A model generated the notes under the pieces. It made no database searches. It was not told the origin of the DNA and saw only the letters and a list, made by a program, of their open reading frames with translations. Below, piece after piece: positions 7,901 through 14,321 of a stretch of 39,790 nucleotides of DNA; the stretch's first letter is position 1, and each line of letters starts with the position of its first letter. Origin of the DNA: Treponema sp. Its GTDB lineage: Bacteria > Spirochaetota > Spirochaetia > Treponematales > Treponemataceae. The translations under genes and the position numbers were made by a program. The DNA lies in NCBI GenBank assembly GCA_022510925.1, contig JAFLSO010000018.1:1-39790 (forward strand). The letters run 5' to 3'.

Positions 7901-8221
7901 GCCATAAAGAAGCCGCACCCTGCCGCAAAGATGCTCCCTTTTCTTCTGCACAAGGGCGACTACCTGGAGTTCTGCGAGAACGGAACATGGTACAAGTGCC
8001 GTGTGGCGGGATACGCAGCAACACAAAACAAACTGGATATTCGCCCCATTTATGCGGTCACGGACTGCGCCGACTGGATAATCGCGACGAACGACTTCCA
8101 ACTTGAGCCATGCTGGAAGCCGCAAAAGGGACACAACTTTATTTCTGTAAACGTCCTCTTCGGCGAAAAGCAGGCGCGGTTCATCACCGTGAACCCCATA
8201 GGCAGGGTGTTCAGAAAATAA
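4925..8221 (+). CDS. cas9: Type II-C CRISPR-associated endonuclease Cas9
   Basis: A 1098-residue RNA-guided DNA nuclease, a compact size normal for type II-C (Neisseria Cas9 is about 1082). In order: RuvC-I GLDLGTNSIGWAVY with Asp8; arginine-rich bridge helix, residues 53-72; recognition lobe to about 480; RuvC-II QIAIELSREL with Glu502; HNH domain 560-625 with a CxxC (567/570), the catalytic His588 in IEIEHILPYS and Asn611; RuvC-III HRHHALDAAVIAL with His743/744 and Asp747; C-terminal WED/PAM-interacting part from about 850. All catalytic residues of both nuclease centres are present, so it should be active. Isoleucine is written with ATC/ATT more often than in neighbouring genes, which favour ATA; this suggests transfer. 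No csn2 or cas4 follows, which supports type II-C. Confidence 0.97.
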   Translation: MKYRLGLDLGTNSIGWAVYSLDNDNTPLELADMGVRIFSDGRDPKTKEPLAVERRTARGQRRLIYRRKLRRKAMFRLLQEQGLFPKTKEEARKLKLLNPYELRVKALDEKLEPHELARLLFNLSVRRGFKSNRKDGNKEETEKSTAKEKLSQNDMCAELSKAIAESGCRTLGEFLWKNQEQNHGIRFVPGRMTYYPLRKMYEDEFNAIRAVQEPFFKGLDWKALHNAIFYQRPLKPQERGKCQYMPEKERTFKAMPCAQKVRILQDVRNLHYQNEKGNTIPISEDEEKILLELLDSKEKVTFDAFRKALKLSGACAFNLERNRDFLNGNATAVKMRHKNRFGEVWDRLTLEEQDAIVEKMITADDDSDVLEALEKYNLSDEQKSSIVKLRLQSGTTMLCREVSEQIVHRMESGSAYTYTVAIESLGYKYADQSVEQCDTLPYYGKVLVGSTMGADPTRGEDEPERKYGKISNPTVHVALNQTRTVVNALIRQYGKPAQIAIELSRELKASREAKKAALKKQNENKKRNETLNIKISDAYSIAYPNRNDRLKYRLWEELGEEGLPRKCLYCGKNIGGAELFSKNIEIEHILPYSRTLLDAESNLTVAHASCNAFKKERSPYEAFGSSPSGYNWNEILARANALKSPAKRGRFAVDAMETFEKDSGFIARQLTDNAYLSKTARRYLQSVCGDIWSVNGGMTKLLRDKWEIDSILKRKIDDKEIAYFGLKDEQIGEYKKNRYDHRHHALDAAVIALIDRSLVKEISTLNARSQRHRIEVPQMAVPRMELQEKARRIVVSHKPDHGAEGKLSKETLLGKIKREMLVDVSKIEEDDIALIKSDKVRADFKRTLSETNDIKQVRKAFKDVYPQVKVFKECFVARTAITSLKESNIADIVDGKIRAALQEFSDTHKGEKFESIIEQFSKQTGIKKLRCLNRVQTPIEINGAVSRYLAPEDYFAAIIWQIPPKKAGAKPTFEAQYIRRTEAGKDNKPKPDAIKKPHPAAKMLPFLLHKGDYLEFCENGTWYKCRVAGYAATQNKLDIRPIYAVTDCADWIIATNDFQLEPCWKPQKGHNFISVNVLFGEKQARFITVNPIGRVFRK

Positions 8222-8223
8222 TC

Positions 8224-8252
8224 TTGCGCTCTGCTCGATATGCCGATACTAT
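8224..8252 (+). promoter_or_regulatory. Possible separate promoter for cas1-cas2
   Basis: In the 35-bp gap after cas9, TTGCGC (8224-8229) and TACTAT (8247-8252) are 17 bp apart and lie four bases before the cas1 ATG. No Shine-Dalgarno is present, so cas1 could be translated from a nearly leaderless mRNA. Weaker than other promoters listed. Confidence 0.35.
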
Positions 8253-8256
8253 AAAT

Positions 8257-9183
8257 ATGCTGAGCAGAGTTTTGGAGATTTACGAGGAAAACCGCTATCT
8301 TTCCCTCTACCGCGGATTTATCGTCATCAAGAGCGGCTCGGAGGAACTTGGAAAAGTTCCCCTTGACGACATAGGCGTTCTTCTGCTGTCCGCGCAGAGC
8401 GTCACCGTCTCCAAGAACATTCTGAACGCATTGGCGGAGAGGGGCTGCGTGACGGTCTTGTGCGGCAAGAACTACGCCCCGCAAAGCATGGTGCTCCCGG
8501 TCTACTCGCACTATCTTTTCGCAAAAATCCTCAAAAGTCAGATAGACGCTTCCGAACCGTTCAAAAAACGAATCTGGCAGCAGATTGTGGTCAGAAAGAT
8601 ACAGAATCAGGCTCTTGCCCTGCGCCTCTGCGGAAAGGACGGCGATTCCAAGCTGCTGGAAAAGATAGCGTCCATGGTCAAGTCAGGCGACACCGGCAAC
8701 AGGGAATCCTATGCCGCCCGAATGTACTGGAAGGCATTGTTCGGAAAAGACTTCATCCGCGACAAGGACGGGGAAGGCATCAATGCCTTCCTGAACTACG
8801 GCTACGCCGTCATGCGCTCCTCGATGGCGCGCGCCATCTGCTCCTCAGGACTGCTCCCCTCGCTCGGCGTTCACCACGAGAACCACCTGAACCAGTTCGC
8901 GCTCGCGGATGATTTCTTTGAGATTTACCGCCCGCTTGTCGATTGCATCGTGTTCCATCTGGGAGTCGGCGGAGATTCAGAGCTGACGCCCGAACACAAA
9001 GCGAAATTGACCGATGCCCTGTGGATAAAGGTTCGCACTTCCGAGGGAAAGTCCCCAGCGTTCCAGAGTATGCAGTATATGACGGCTTCCTATGTCCGCG
9101 CATTGGAAGAAAGAAAACCTGTCATTGAGATGCCCATGTGGGCGGGAGATGAGCATGGCGATTCCGGAACTGAACAGGTATGA
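8257..9183 (+). CDS. cas1: CRISPR-associated integrase Cas1 (type II)
   Basis: A 308-residue protein starting MLSRVLEIYEENRYLSLYRG. It is the catalytic subunit of the Cas1-Cas2 spacer integrase. Visible family features are the N-terminal beta-rich domain (GKVPLDDIGVLLLSAQSVTVS, LAERGCVTVLCG), the first metal-binding glutamate in GDTGNRESYAARMYWKALFG, the SSGLLPSLGVHHENHLNQFALADDFFEIYRPLVD segment with metal-binding His and Asp, and a C-terminal helical end. The frame is open upstream into cas9, but the first 49 residues there lack Cas1 character, so the start at 8257 is chosen. It sits 35 bp after cas9, and cas2 begins within its last 29 bases. Confidence 0.96.
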   Translation: MLSRVLEIYEENRYLSLYRGFIVIKSGSEELGKVPLDDIGVLLLSAQSVTVSKNILNALAERGCVTVLCGKNYAPQSMVLPVYSHYLFAKILKSQIDASEPFKKRIWQQIVVRKIQNQALALRLCGKDGDSKLLEKIASMVKSGDTGNRESYAARMYWKALFGKDFIRDKDGEGINAFLNYGYAVMRSSMARAICSSGLLPSLGVHHENHLNQFALADDFFEIYRPLVDCIVFHLGVGGDSELTPEHKAKLTDALWIKVRTSEGKSPAFQSMQYMTASYVRALEERKPVIEMPMWAGDEHGDSGTEQV

Positions 9184-9490
9184 GCTTATGTGGATGCTGG
9201 TTTTGTTCGATTTGCCCGTAGTCGAGAAGAAAGAGCGCAAGGCCGCCACGGATTTCAGGAATTTCTTGCTTGACCACGGATATTCCATGGTGCAATACTC
9301 GATTTACACGAAACTATTTTCCGGAAAAGACGCTTGCGAGAAATACTACCGCCTGATAGAGCAGAACTTGCCAGACGATGGAAAAGTTGATATTATCACA
9401 ATAACGGACAAGCAATATGAGAACATCATCAGCTACAAGGCGACAAAAAAACTGGAGAAAAAATGCTCACGGCAGCTACTTTTGTTCTAG
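9155..9490 (+). CDS. cas2: CRISPR-associated protein Cas2 (type II)
   Basis: A 111-residue protein with the Cas2 ferredoxin-like pattern: LMWMLVLFDLPVVEKKERKAATDFRNFLLDHGYSMVQYSIYTKLFSG. The conserved Asp in LFDLP and the YSIYTK strand are clear, and the C-terminus ends RQLLLF. Cas2 dimerises and bridges two Cas1 dimers during spacer capture. The ATG at 9155 is preceded by GGCGGGAG at about 6 nt and overlaps the end of cas1, so the two are translationally coupled. An ATG six bases upstream (9149) is possible but sits too close to that site. Confidence 0.95.
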   Translation: MAIPELNRYELMWMLVLFDLPVVEKKERKAATDFRNFLLDHGYSMVQYSIYTKLFSGKDACEKYYRLIEQNLPDDGKVDIITITDKQYENIISYKATKKLEKKCSRQLLLF

Positions 9491-9504
9491 GTTTTCGCCC
9501 AAAA

Positions 9505-9562
9505 TAATACGCCCAACGCACTCTATCTCATTATCTGAGAAAGAATTACGTTGGACGTATTA
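9505..9562 (-). terminator. Hairpin between cas2 and the CRISPR array, probable terminator of the crRNA transcript
   Basis: Fourteen-base arms at 9505-9518 and 9549-9562 form an inverted repeat with one non-identical position. That position is a G-U pair in minus-strand RNA but a C-A mismatch in plus-strand RNA, so the fold favours the minus strand, the crRNA direction. A T-rich tract (TTATTTT) follows on that strand. The loop is about 30 nt. The right arm overlaps the first four bases of repeat 1. The region 9491-9558 also holds whatever leader is used for spacer insertion. Confidence 0.5.
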
Positions 9563-10982
9563 TAACTGATTAATTTGTTTGGTCAACCTGCAACCGTGAA
9601 TGATGAAGGCTGGAATGAGTACATATTATAACTGATTAATTTGTTTGGTCAACCTGCAACCATTCCAAACACCCGCTCGTCATGGGTCTTATTATAACTG
9701 ATTAATTTGTTTGGTCAACCTGCAACACGATTGGGTGAGCGCGCCAGAATTCAGTCTATTATAACTGATTAATTTGTTTGGTCAACCTGCAACAAGCTCG
9801 TCTTTTTGGTGATGGTGCCTCTTATTATAACTGATTAATTTGTTTGGTCAACCTGCAACCACGTGGGAGCACTTCACCAATGACTTCCTATTATAACTGA
9901 TTAATTTGTTTGGTCAACCTGCAACCGTACTGTTGTGCCAATCAGAAAATCGCAAATTATAACTGATTAATTTGTTTGGTCAACCTGCAACAGTAACGCT
10001 TTTCCGCTGTTTTTAACGCTTATTATAACTGATTAATTTGTTTGGTCAACCTGCAACGCCTAGTGACGCTGGGGCGCGTGTACATTCATTATAACTGATT
10101 AATTTGTTTGGTCAACCTGCAACGGGCGGAGGCGGACACGTCGCTTCTGTTCGATTATAACTGATTAATTTGTTTGGTCAACCTGCAACTGTACACAGGA
10201 TACAGAAGATGATGATTATATTATAACTGATTAATTTGTTTGGTCAACCTGCAACACCGCCACAGAATTCGCTATAATCCTATCGATTATAACTGATTAA
10301 TTTGTTTGGTCAACCTGCAACCGGACTCCATTGCTTATGTCACAGGTTATGATTATAACTGATTAATTTGTTTGGTCAACCTGCAACCTAGTACACTCAC
10401 CAGAGGAAAAAAGTTCTGATTATAACTGATTAATTTGTTTGGTCAACCTGCAACTCTTGCAGAGAAAGAGAAAAACCTTGAGACATTATAACTGATTAAT
10501 TTGTTTGGTCAACCTGCAACATAGAAGCACGTGACACCGAGCTTGACAAAATTATAACTGATTAATTTGTTTGGTCAACCTGCAACTTAAGCTTTCTCCT
10601 GGTCGCTACGGTACTTATTATAACTGATTAATTTGTTTGGTCAACCTGCAACTGCGTCTTTCATTTCTCTCACTTACAGAGAATTATAACTGATTAATTT
10701 GTTTGGTCAACCTGCAACTGAGAGTGGATAACGCTTTTTGCTGATTTTATTATAACTGATTAATTTGTTTGGTCAACCTGCAACCCGGCTTCTTTCTGTT
10801 TTTCCGCTTGACAAATTATAACTGATTAATTTGTTTGGTCAACCTGCAACGTTCCATGCAAAGCGCGTCCACGGCCCCGCATTATAACTGATTAATTTGT
10901 TTGGTCAACCTGCAACATTCATCACGCAACTTGTATTTTATGTACGATTATAACTGATTAATTTGTTTAATCAATCTGCAAC
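9559..10982 (-). CRISPR. Type II-C CRISPR array, 22 repeats of 36 bp and 21 spacers
   Basis: In plus orientation the repeat begins ATTATAACTGATTAATTT and ends GGTCAACCTGCAAC. Twenty-one copies (starts 9559, 9625, 9691, 9758 and onward to 10881) are identical as far as I can read. The last, 10947-10982, has three changes (GGTCAACC to AATCAATC). Spacers are 30 bp except two of 31 bp (9727-9757 and 10388-10418). The crRNA strand is the minus strand, because the tracrRNA anti-repeat is complementary to the repeat read as GTTGCAGGTTGACC. In that sense each repeat holds TTGACC, 16 bp, TATAAT, with the -10 forming the last six bases of the repeat, so each unit carries its own promoter. The degenerate repeat is then first in transcription, as described for other type II-C arrays, and the cas2 side is probably the acquisition end. 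Confidence 0.98.
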
Positions 10983-12362
10983 TGTCCGCCTCATCGCTAT
11001 CGGATAGTAGATCCAGAACGCGAGCGATGTGGCAACCCATGTGATGGGGTAGCATGCCAGGACCGTGGACAGCGAGTTGCTCCGGGCCACCTGGGTGAAC
11101 AGCCACAGCGCCCTCAGCCCGCATACACCGAATACGGTTATTATCATCGGCACGAAACTTTTTCCCGTTCCCCTTATGGTGCCGCTCAGAACCTCAATCG
11201 ATACATAGCTTATCCACCACGGAACCATGAAACGCAGTATGCTCATGCCTATGGAGAGCACGTCCCCGTCTTTGGTGAAGAGCATGTAGAAATATTTTCC
11301 GAACAACAGAAAGAAAACCGTGTATGAGACTGAGACCGCCGCCGCCATAGCGAGCGTCTCCCACATTCCCCTGCGCACGCGGTCTATTTTCCCCGCCCCG
11401 AAATTCTGCCCTGAGAAAGTCGTCACCGCTATTCCGAACGCGCTTATGGTCATCCAAAATATTCCGTCTATTTTTCCGAACGCCGCCCACGCCGCCACGG
11501 TCTCCGTTCCCAGTATGTTGAAATTCGTCTGTATTATGAGGTTGCTTATGGTGTACAGCGATGACTGCACTCCCGCGGGGAAACCTATCCTCAGGGTCTC
11601 GCGCAGAACGGGACCGTGGAAATGAAGCTCCCTGAGGCTGAGCCTGTATGTCTCCTTGGTTTTGGTGAGTATAATCAGGACTATGGCGGCGCTCTCTACC
11701 TGGCACAGGACTGTGGCAAGCGCCACTCCCGTCACGCCCAGCCTGAACACCAGGACCAGTACTAAATCCAGCAGTATGTTCGTTCCGCATCCCGCCACCA
11801 GAATAAGAAAAGGAGTGCGTGAATTCCCCACCGCCCTGAGTATGCCCGCGCCCATGTTGTATACGAACATGGGGATTGTTCCCGAGAAATAAATGAGCAG
11901 GTATCTACGTGAGAGCGGCACCACTTCCGCCGGGGTCCGAGTGAGCCTGAGCATAAGGTCCGTGAATCCCATGCCCAGCGCGGTTACCAGGATGCCTCCC
12001 GCCAGGCACAGGGCCATGGCAGTGTGAACGGCCTGCGATATGTTCCTGTTGTTGCCCGCGCCGTAAAACTGCGAGATAAGCACGCCTGCCCCGCTTGACA
12101 GCCCCACGAAGAATCCCACCAGAAGATTCACGTACACCGCCGTGGTTCCGCCCACCGCGGCCAGGGCCCGGGTTCCCACGAACTGTCCCACCACAAACGC
12201 GTCCACGGTGTTGTACAGCTGCTGGAAGAGCGTCCCCGCAAGTATAGGGAAAAAGAACGAGAGCAGGGCCTTCCAGATGGTGCCCTCTGTTATGGAGGCG
12301 CTGTCCGCTATGCTCTTTGAGTTGAAGTTATGTCTTCCGCGTACAAAAACCGGGAACCGCAT
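10971..12362 (-). CDS. MATE-family multidrug/cation efflux protein
   Basis: A 463-residue integral membrane protein with about twelve hydrophobic segments and MATE landmarks: LLSFFFPILAGTLFQQLYNTVDAFVVG near the start, then VGTRALAAVGG, LSSGAGVLISQFYGAGNN, and the second-half repeat AWAAFGKIDG with SGQNFGAGKIDRVRRG. It would export drugs or cations using an ion gradient. The start is set at 12362 (MRFPVFVRG), because the ATG four codons upstream lies within the -10 box and the hexamer ends 7 nt before 12362. The last codons and the TGA stop (Val-Ala-Asp-stop) lie inside the terminal CRISPR repeat. Transcription runs straight into the array in the crRNA direction. Confidence 0.93.
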   Translation of the reverse strand: MRFPVFVRGRHNFNSKSIADSASITEGTIWKALLSFFFPILAGTLFQQLYNTVDAFVVGQFVGTRALAAVGGTTAVYVNLLVGFFVGLSSGAGVLISQFYGAGNNRNISQAVHTAMALCLAGGILVTALGMGFTDLMLRLTRTPAEVVPLSRRYLLIYFSGTIPMFVYNMGAGILRAVGNSRTPFLILVAGCGTNILLDLVLVLVFRLGVTGVALATVLCQVESAAIVLIILTKTKETYRLSLRELHFHGPVLRETLRIGFPAGVQSSLYTISNLIIQTNFNILGTETVAAWAAFGKIDGIFWMTISAFGIAVTTFSGQNFGAGKIDRVRRGMWETLAMAAAVSVSYTVFFLLFGKYFYMLFTKDGDVLSIGMSILRFMVPWWISYVSIEVLSGTIRGTGKSFVPMIITVFGVCGLRALWLFTQVARSNSLSTVLACYPITWVATSLAFWIYYPIAMRRTVAD

Positions 12363-12369
12363 GCTGAGA

Positions 12370-12398
12370 AACATAGCATTTACTTATCAAAATAACAA
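12370..12398 (-). promoter_or_regulatory. Promoter of the MATE gene (leaderless)
   Basis: On the minus strand TTGTTA (12398-12393), 17 bp, TATGTT (12375-12370), then seven bases to the ATG at 12362. It is back to back with the promoter of the ABC exporter gene at 12442; the two -35 boxes are only 8 bp apart. Confidence 0.7.
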
Positions 12399-12406
12399 TA
12401 TATTAG

Positions 12407-12435
12407 TTGACATTAAAAATTCGGTTTAGTATGCT
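12407..12435 (+). promoter_or_regulatory. Promoter of the ABC exporter operon (leaderless)
   Basis: A perfect TTGACA (12407-12412), 17 bp, TATGCT (12430-12435), then six bases to the ATG at 12442. No Shine-Dalgarno is present. Confidence 0.8.
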
Positions 12436-12441
12436 CCTGTT

Positions 12442-14205
12442 ATGTCTAATGTCTCAAAAATGATGAGGGGCCTTGAGACCAGGTACAAGGTGTTCTCTCT
12501 TTTAAGTCCGCTTACCATGATCGGCGAGGTTATTCTGGAGACGGTGATTCCGCTCCTTATGGCGCGCATAATCGACGTGGGAATCGCCGGCAAGGATCTG
12601 TCGTATGTCCTTAAGGTGGGCGCCGTGATGATTGCCATGGCATGCGTCTCGCTTACGTGCGGCGCGCTGGGAGCCAGGTTCTCCGCCGTGGCGTCACTGG
12701 GTTTCGCGCGTAACCTGCGCAGGAATCTGTTCGCAAAAGTGCAGGACTTTTCTTTCGGGAATGTGGACAAATTCTCATCATCATCCCTTGTGACCCGCCT
12801 GACCACGGACGTCACCAACGTGCAGAACACATATCAGATGATAATACGCATGTGCGTGCGCGCGCCGTTCATGCTCATAAGCGGCTCCGTCATGGCGTGC
12901 CTCATAAACCTGAGGCTGTCCGCCGTGTTTTTCGTGGTGATGCCTGTGCTTGTGATAGCGCTCATAGTGATAGGCACCAGCGCATATCCCCGCTTTAAAA
13001 TAATGCTCACGCAGTATGACGCCATGAACAACACCGTGCAGGAGAATGTGAATGCCATCCGCGTGGTTAAGAGCTTTGTGCGCGGGGATTTTGAGAATGA
13101 GAAATTCAGGAATGCCGCGGACGCGGTAAGAAGGACACAGGTGAAGGCTGAGCGCATAGTGATTCTGAACCTTCCCCTCATGCAGATTGTGATTTACTCA
13201 TGCATAATAGCGGCCATGTGGTTCGGCGGCAGGATGATTGTGGGCGGAACTCTGAAGACAGGCGAGCTCATAAGCTTTATAACGTACATAGGTCAGATTC
13301 TCATGTCCCTTATGATGCTGTCCATGGTGTTCATAATGCTGGTCCTCTCCCGCGCAAGCATCTCCCGCATCATGGAGGTGCTTGACGAGGTGCCTGAGAT
13401 TCAGAACCCCGGCGGAACCATGCTCGTTACGGAGAGCGGGGACAAAGTGCCGGGCGTGGTGATGAAAGTTCCCAGCGGCTCCGTGGATTTTAAGAACGTA
13501 AGCTTCAGCTATCATAAGGACAAGGACAACTGCGTGCTTGAGGACATAAACCTGCACATAGAGAGCGGGCAGATGGTTGGCATCATAGGCGGTACAGGCT
13601 CGTCCAAGTCCACGCTGGTGTCACTTATCCCGCGCCTGTACGATACTCTTTCCGGGTCAGTGTGCGTGGGCGGGATGGACGTGCGCAAGTACGATTTAAA
13701 GACCCTGCGCGACAACGTGTCCATGGTGCTGCAGAAGACGGTGCTTTTCAGCGGTACTATACGCGAGAACCTTCTGTGGGGAAACGAGAACGCCACCGAC
13801 CAGGAGATAAAGGCCGCATGCATTGCGGCGGACGCGGACGAATTTGTTTCGGGCTTCCCCCGCGGTTACGATACTGACCTGGGGCAGGGCGGGGTGAATA
13901 TCTCCGGCGGACAGAAGCAGCGCCTCTGCATAGCGCGCGCGCTTTTAAAAAAGCCTAAGATTCTTATTCTGGATGACAGCACCAGCGCCGTGGACACCGC
14001 GACCGATGCGCGTATCCGTGCGGCGCTCCGCGGCACTTTGCCTGACACCACAAAGATTATAATCGCGCAGCGCATTTCTTCCGTGCAGGATGCGGACATT
14101 ATCTATGTCCTTGACAACGGCCGCATCCACGGATCGGGAACTCACGAGCAGCTCCTGGCCACCAATGAGATTTACCGTGAGGTCTATCAGTCTCAGGTAA
14201 AGTGA
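12442..14205 (+). CDS. ABC exporter half-transporter, degenerate-site subunit of a heterodimer
   Basis: A 587-residue protein with an N-terminal six-helix exporter domain (to about residue 320) fused to an ATPase domain. Walker A reads GGTGSSKST (about 383-391), with Ser where Gly is usual before the Lys. The signature is canonical, ISGGQKQR (about 487). Walker B is ILILDDSTSAVD (about 511), with Asp in place of the catalytic Glu. This substitution is the hallmark of the degenerate-site subunit in heterodimeric exporters such as TM287/288 or BmrCD. The partner is the next gene, 116 bp downstream. Together they probably export drugs or lipids from the inner membrane. The MATE gene is divergent from the same promoter region. 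Confidence 0.92.
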   Translation: MSNVSKMMRGLETRYKVFSLLSPLTMIGEVILETVIPLLMARIIDVGIAGKDLSYVLKVGAVMIAMACVSLTCGALGARFSAVASLGFARNLRRNLFAKVQDFSFGNVDKFSSSSLVTRLTTDVTNVQNTYQMIIRMCVRAPFMLISGSVMACLINLRLSAVFFVVMPVLVIALIVIGTSAYPRFKIMLTQYDAMNNTVQENVNAIRVVKSFVRGDFENEKFRNAADAVRRTQVKAERIVILNLPLMQIVIYSCIIAAMWFGGRMIVGGTLKTGELISFITYIGQILMSLMMLSMVFIMLVLSRASISRIMEVLDEVPEIQNPGGTMLVTESGDKVPGVVMKVPSGSVDFKNVSFSYHKDKDNCVLEDINLHIESGQMVGIIGGTGSSKSTLVSLIPRLYDTLSGSVCVGGMDVRKYDLKTLRDNVSMVLQKTVLFSGTIRENLLWGNENATDQEIKAACIAADADEFVSGFPRGYDTDLGQGGVNISGGQKQRLCIARALLKKPKILILDDSTSAVDTATDARIRAALRGTLPDTTKIIIAQRISSVQDADIIYVLDNGRIHGSGTHEQLLATNEIYREVYQSQVK

Positions 14206-14321
14206 ATTCTTTGACCGCCTGCCCTGCGCTCTGACGTTACGTTCGTCCGGCGCCCCGGGCACGCGGGTTGTTCAGCTTGACAGACATCGCGCATCCGTGC
14301 GCTTTCACATAAGGAGTTAAT

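Noticed and set aside
8110-8256. Upstream extension of cas1 into the end of cas9
   Set aside because: The 49 extra residues are the cas9 sequence in another frame and do not resemble Cas1; the ATG at 8257 fits the family start.
4925-9490. Type II-A or II-B assignment
   Set aside because: No csn2 or cas4 gene is present, Cas9 is short, and the array runs opposite to the cas genes.
9559-10982. Array transcribed on the plus strand together with cas2
   Set aside because: The tracrRNA anti-repeat is complementary to the minus-strand repeat, and only the minus sense contains a promoter ending in TATAAT.
12363-12374. Earlier ATG of the MATE gene at 12374
   Set aside because: This ATG lies inside the predicted -10 box; the ATG at 12362 is at the correct distance for a leaderless start.
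14206-14321. Promoter between the two ABC exporter genes
   Set aside because: A TTGACA is present near 14277, but no -10-like hexamer lies at 16-18 bp, and the second gene has an ordinary ribosome site as expected inside an operon.
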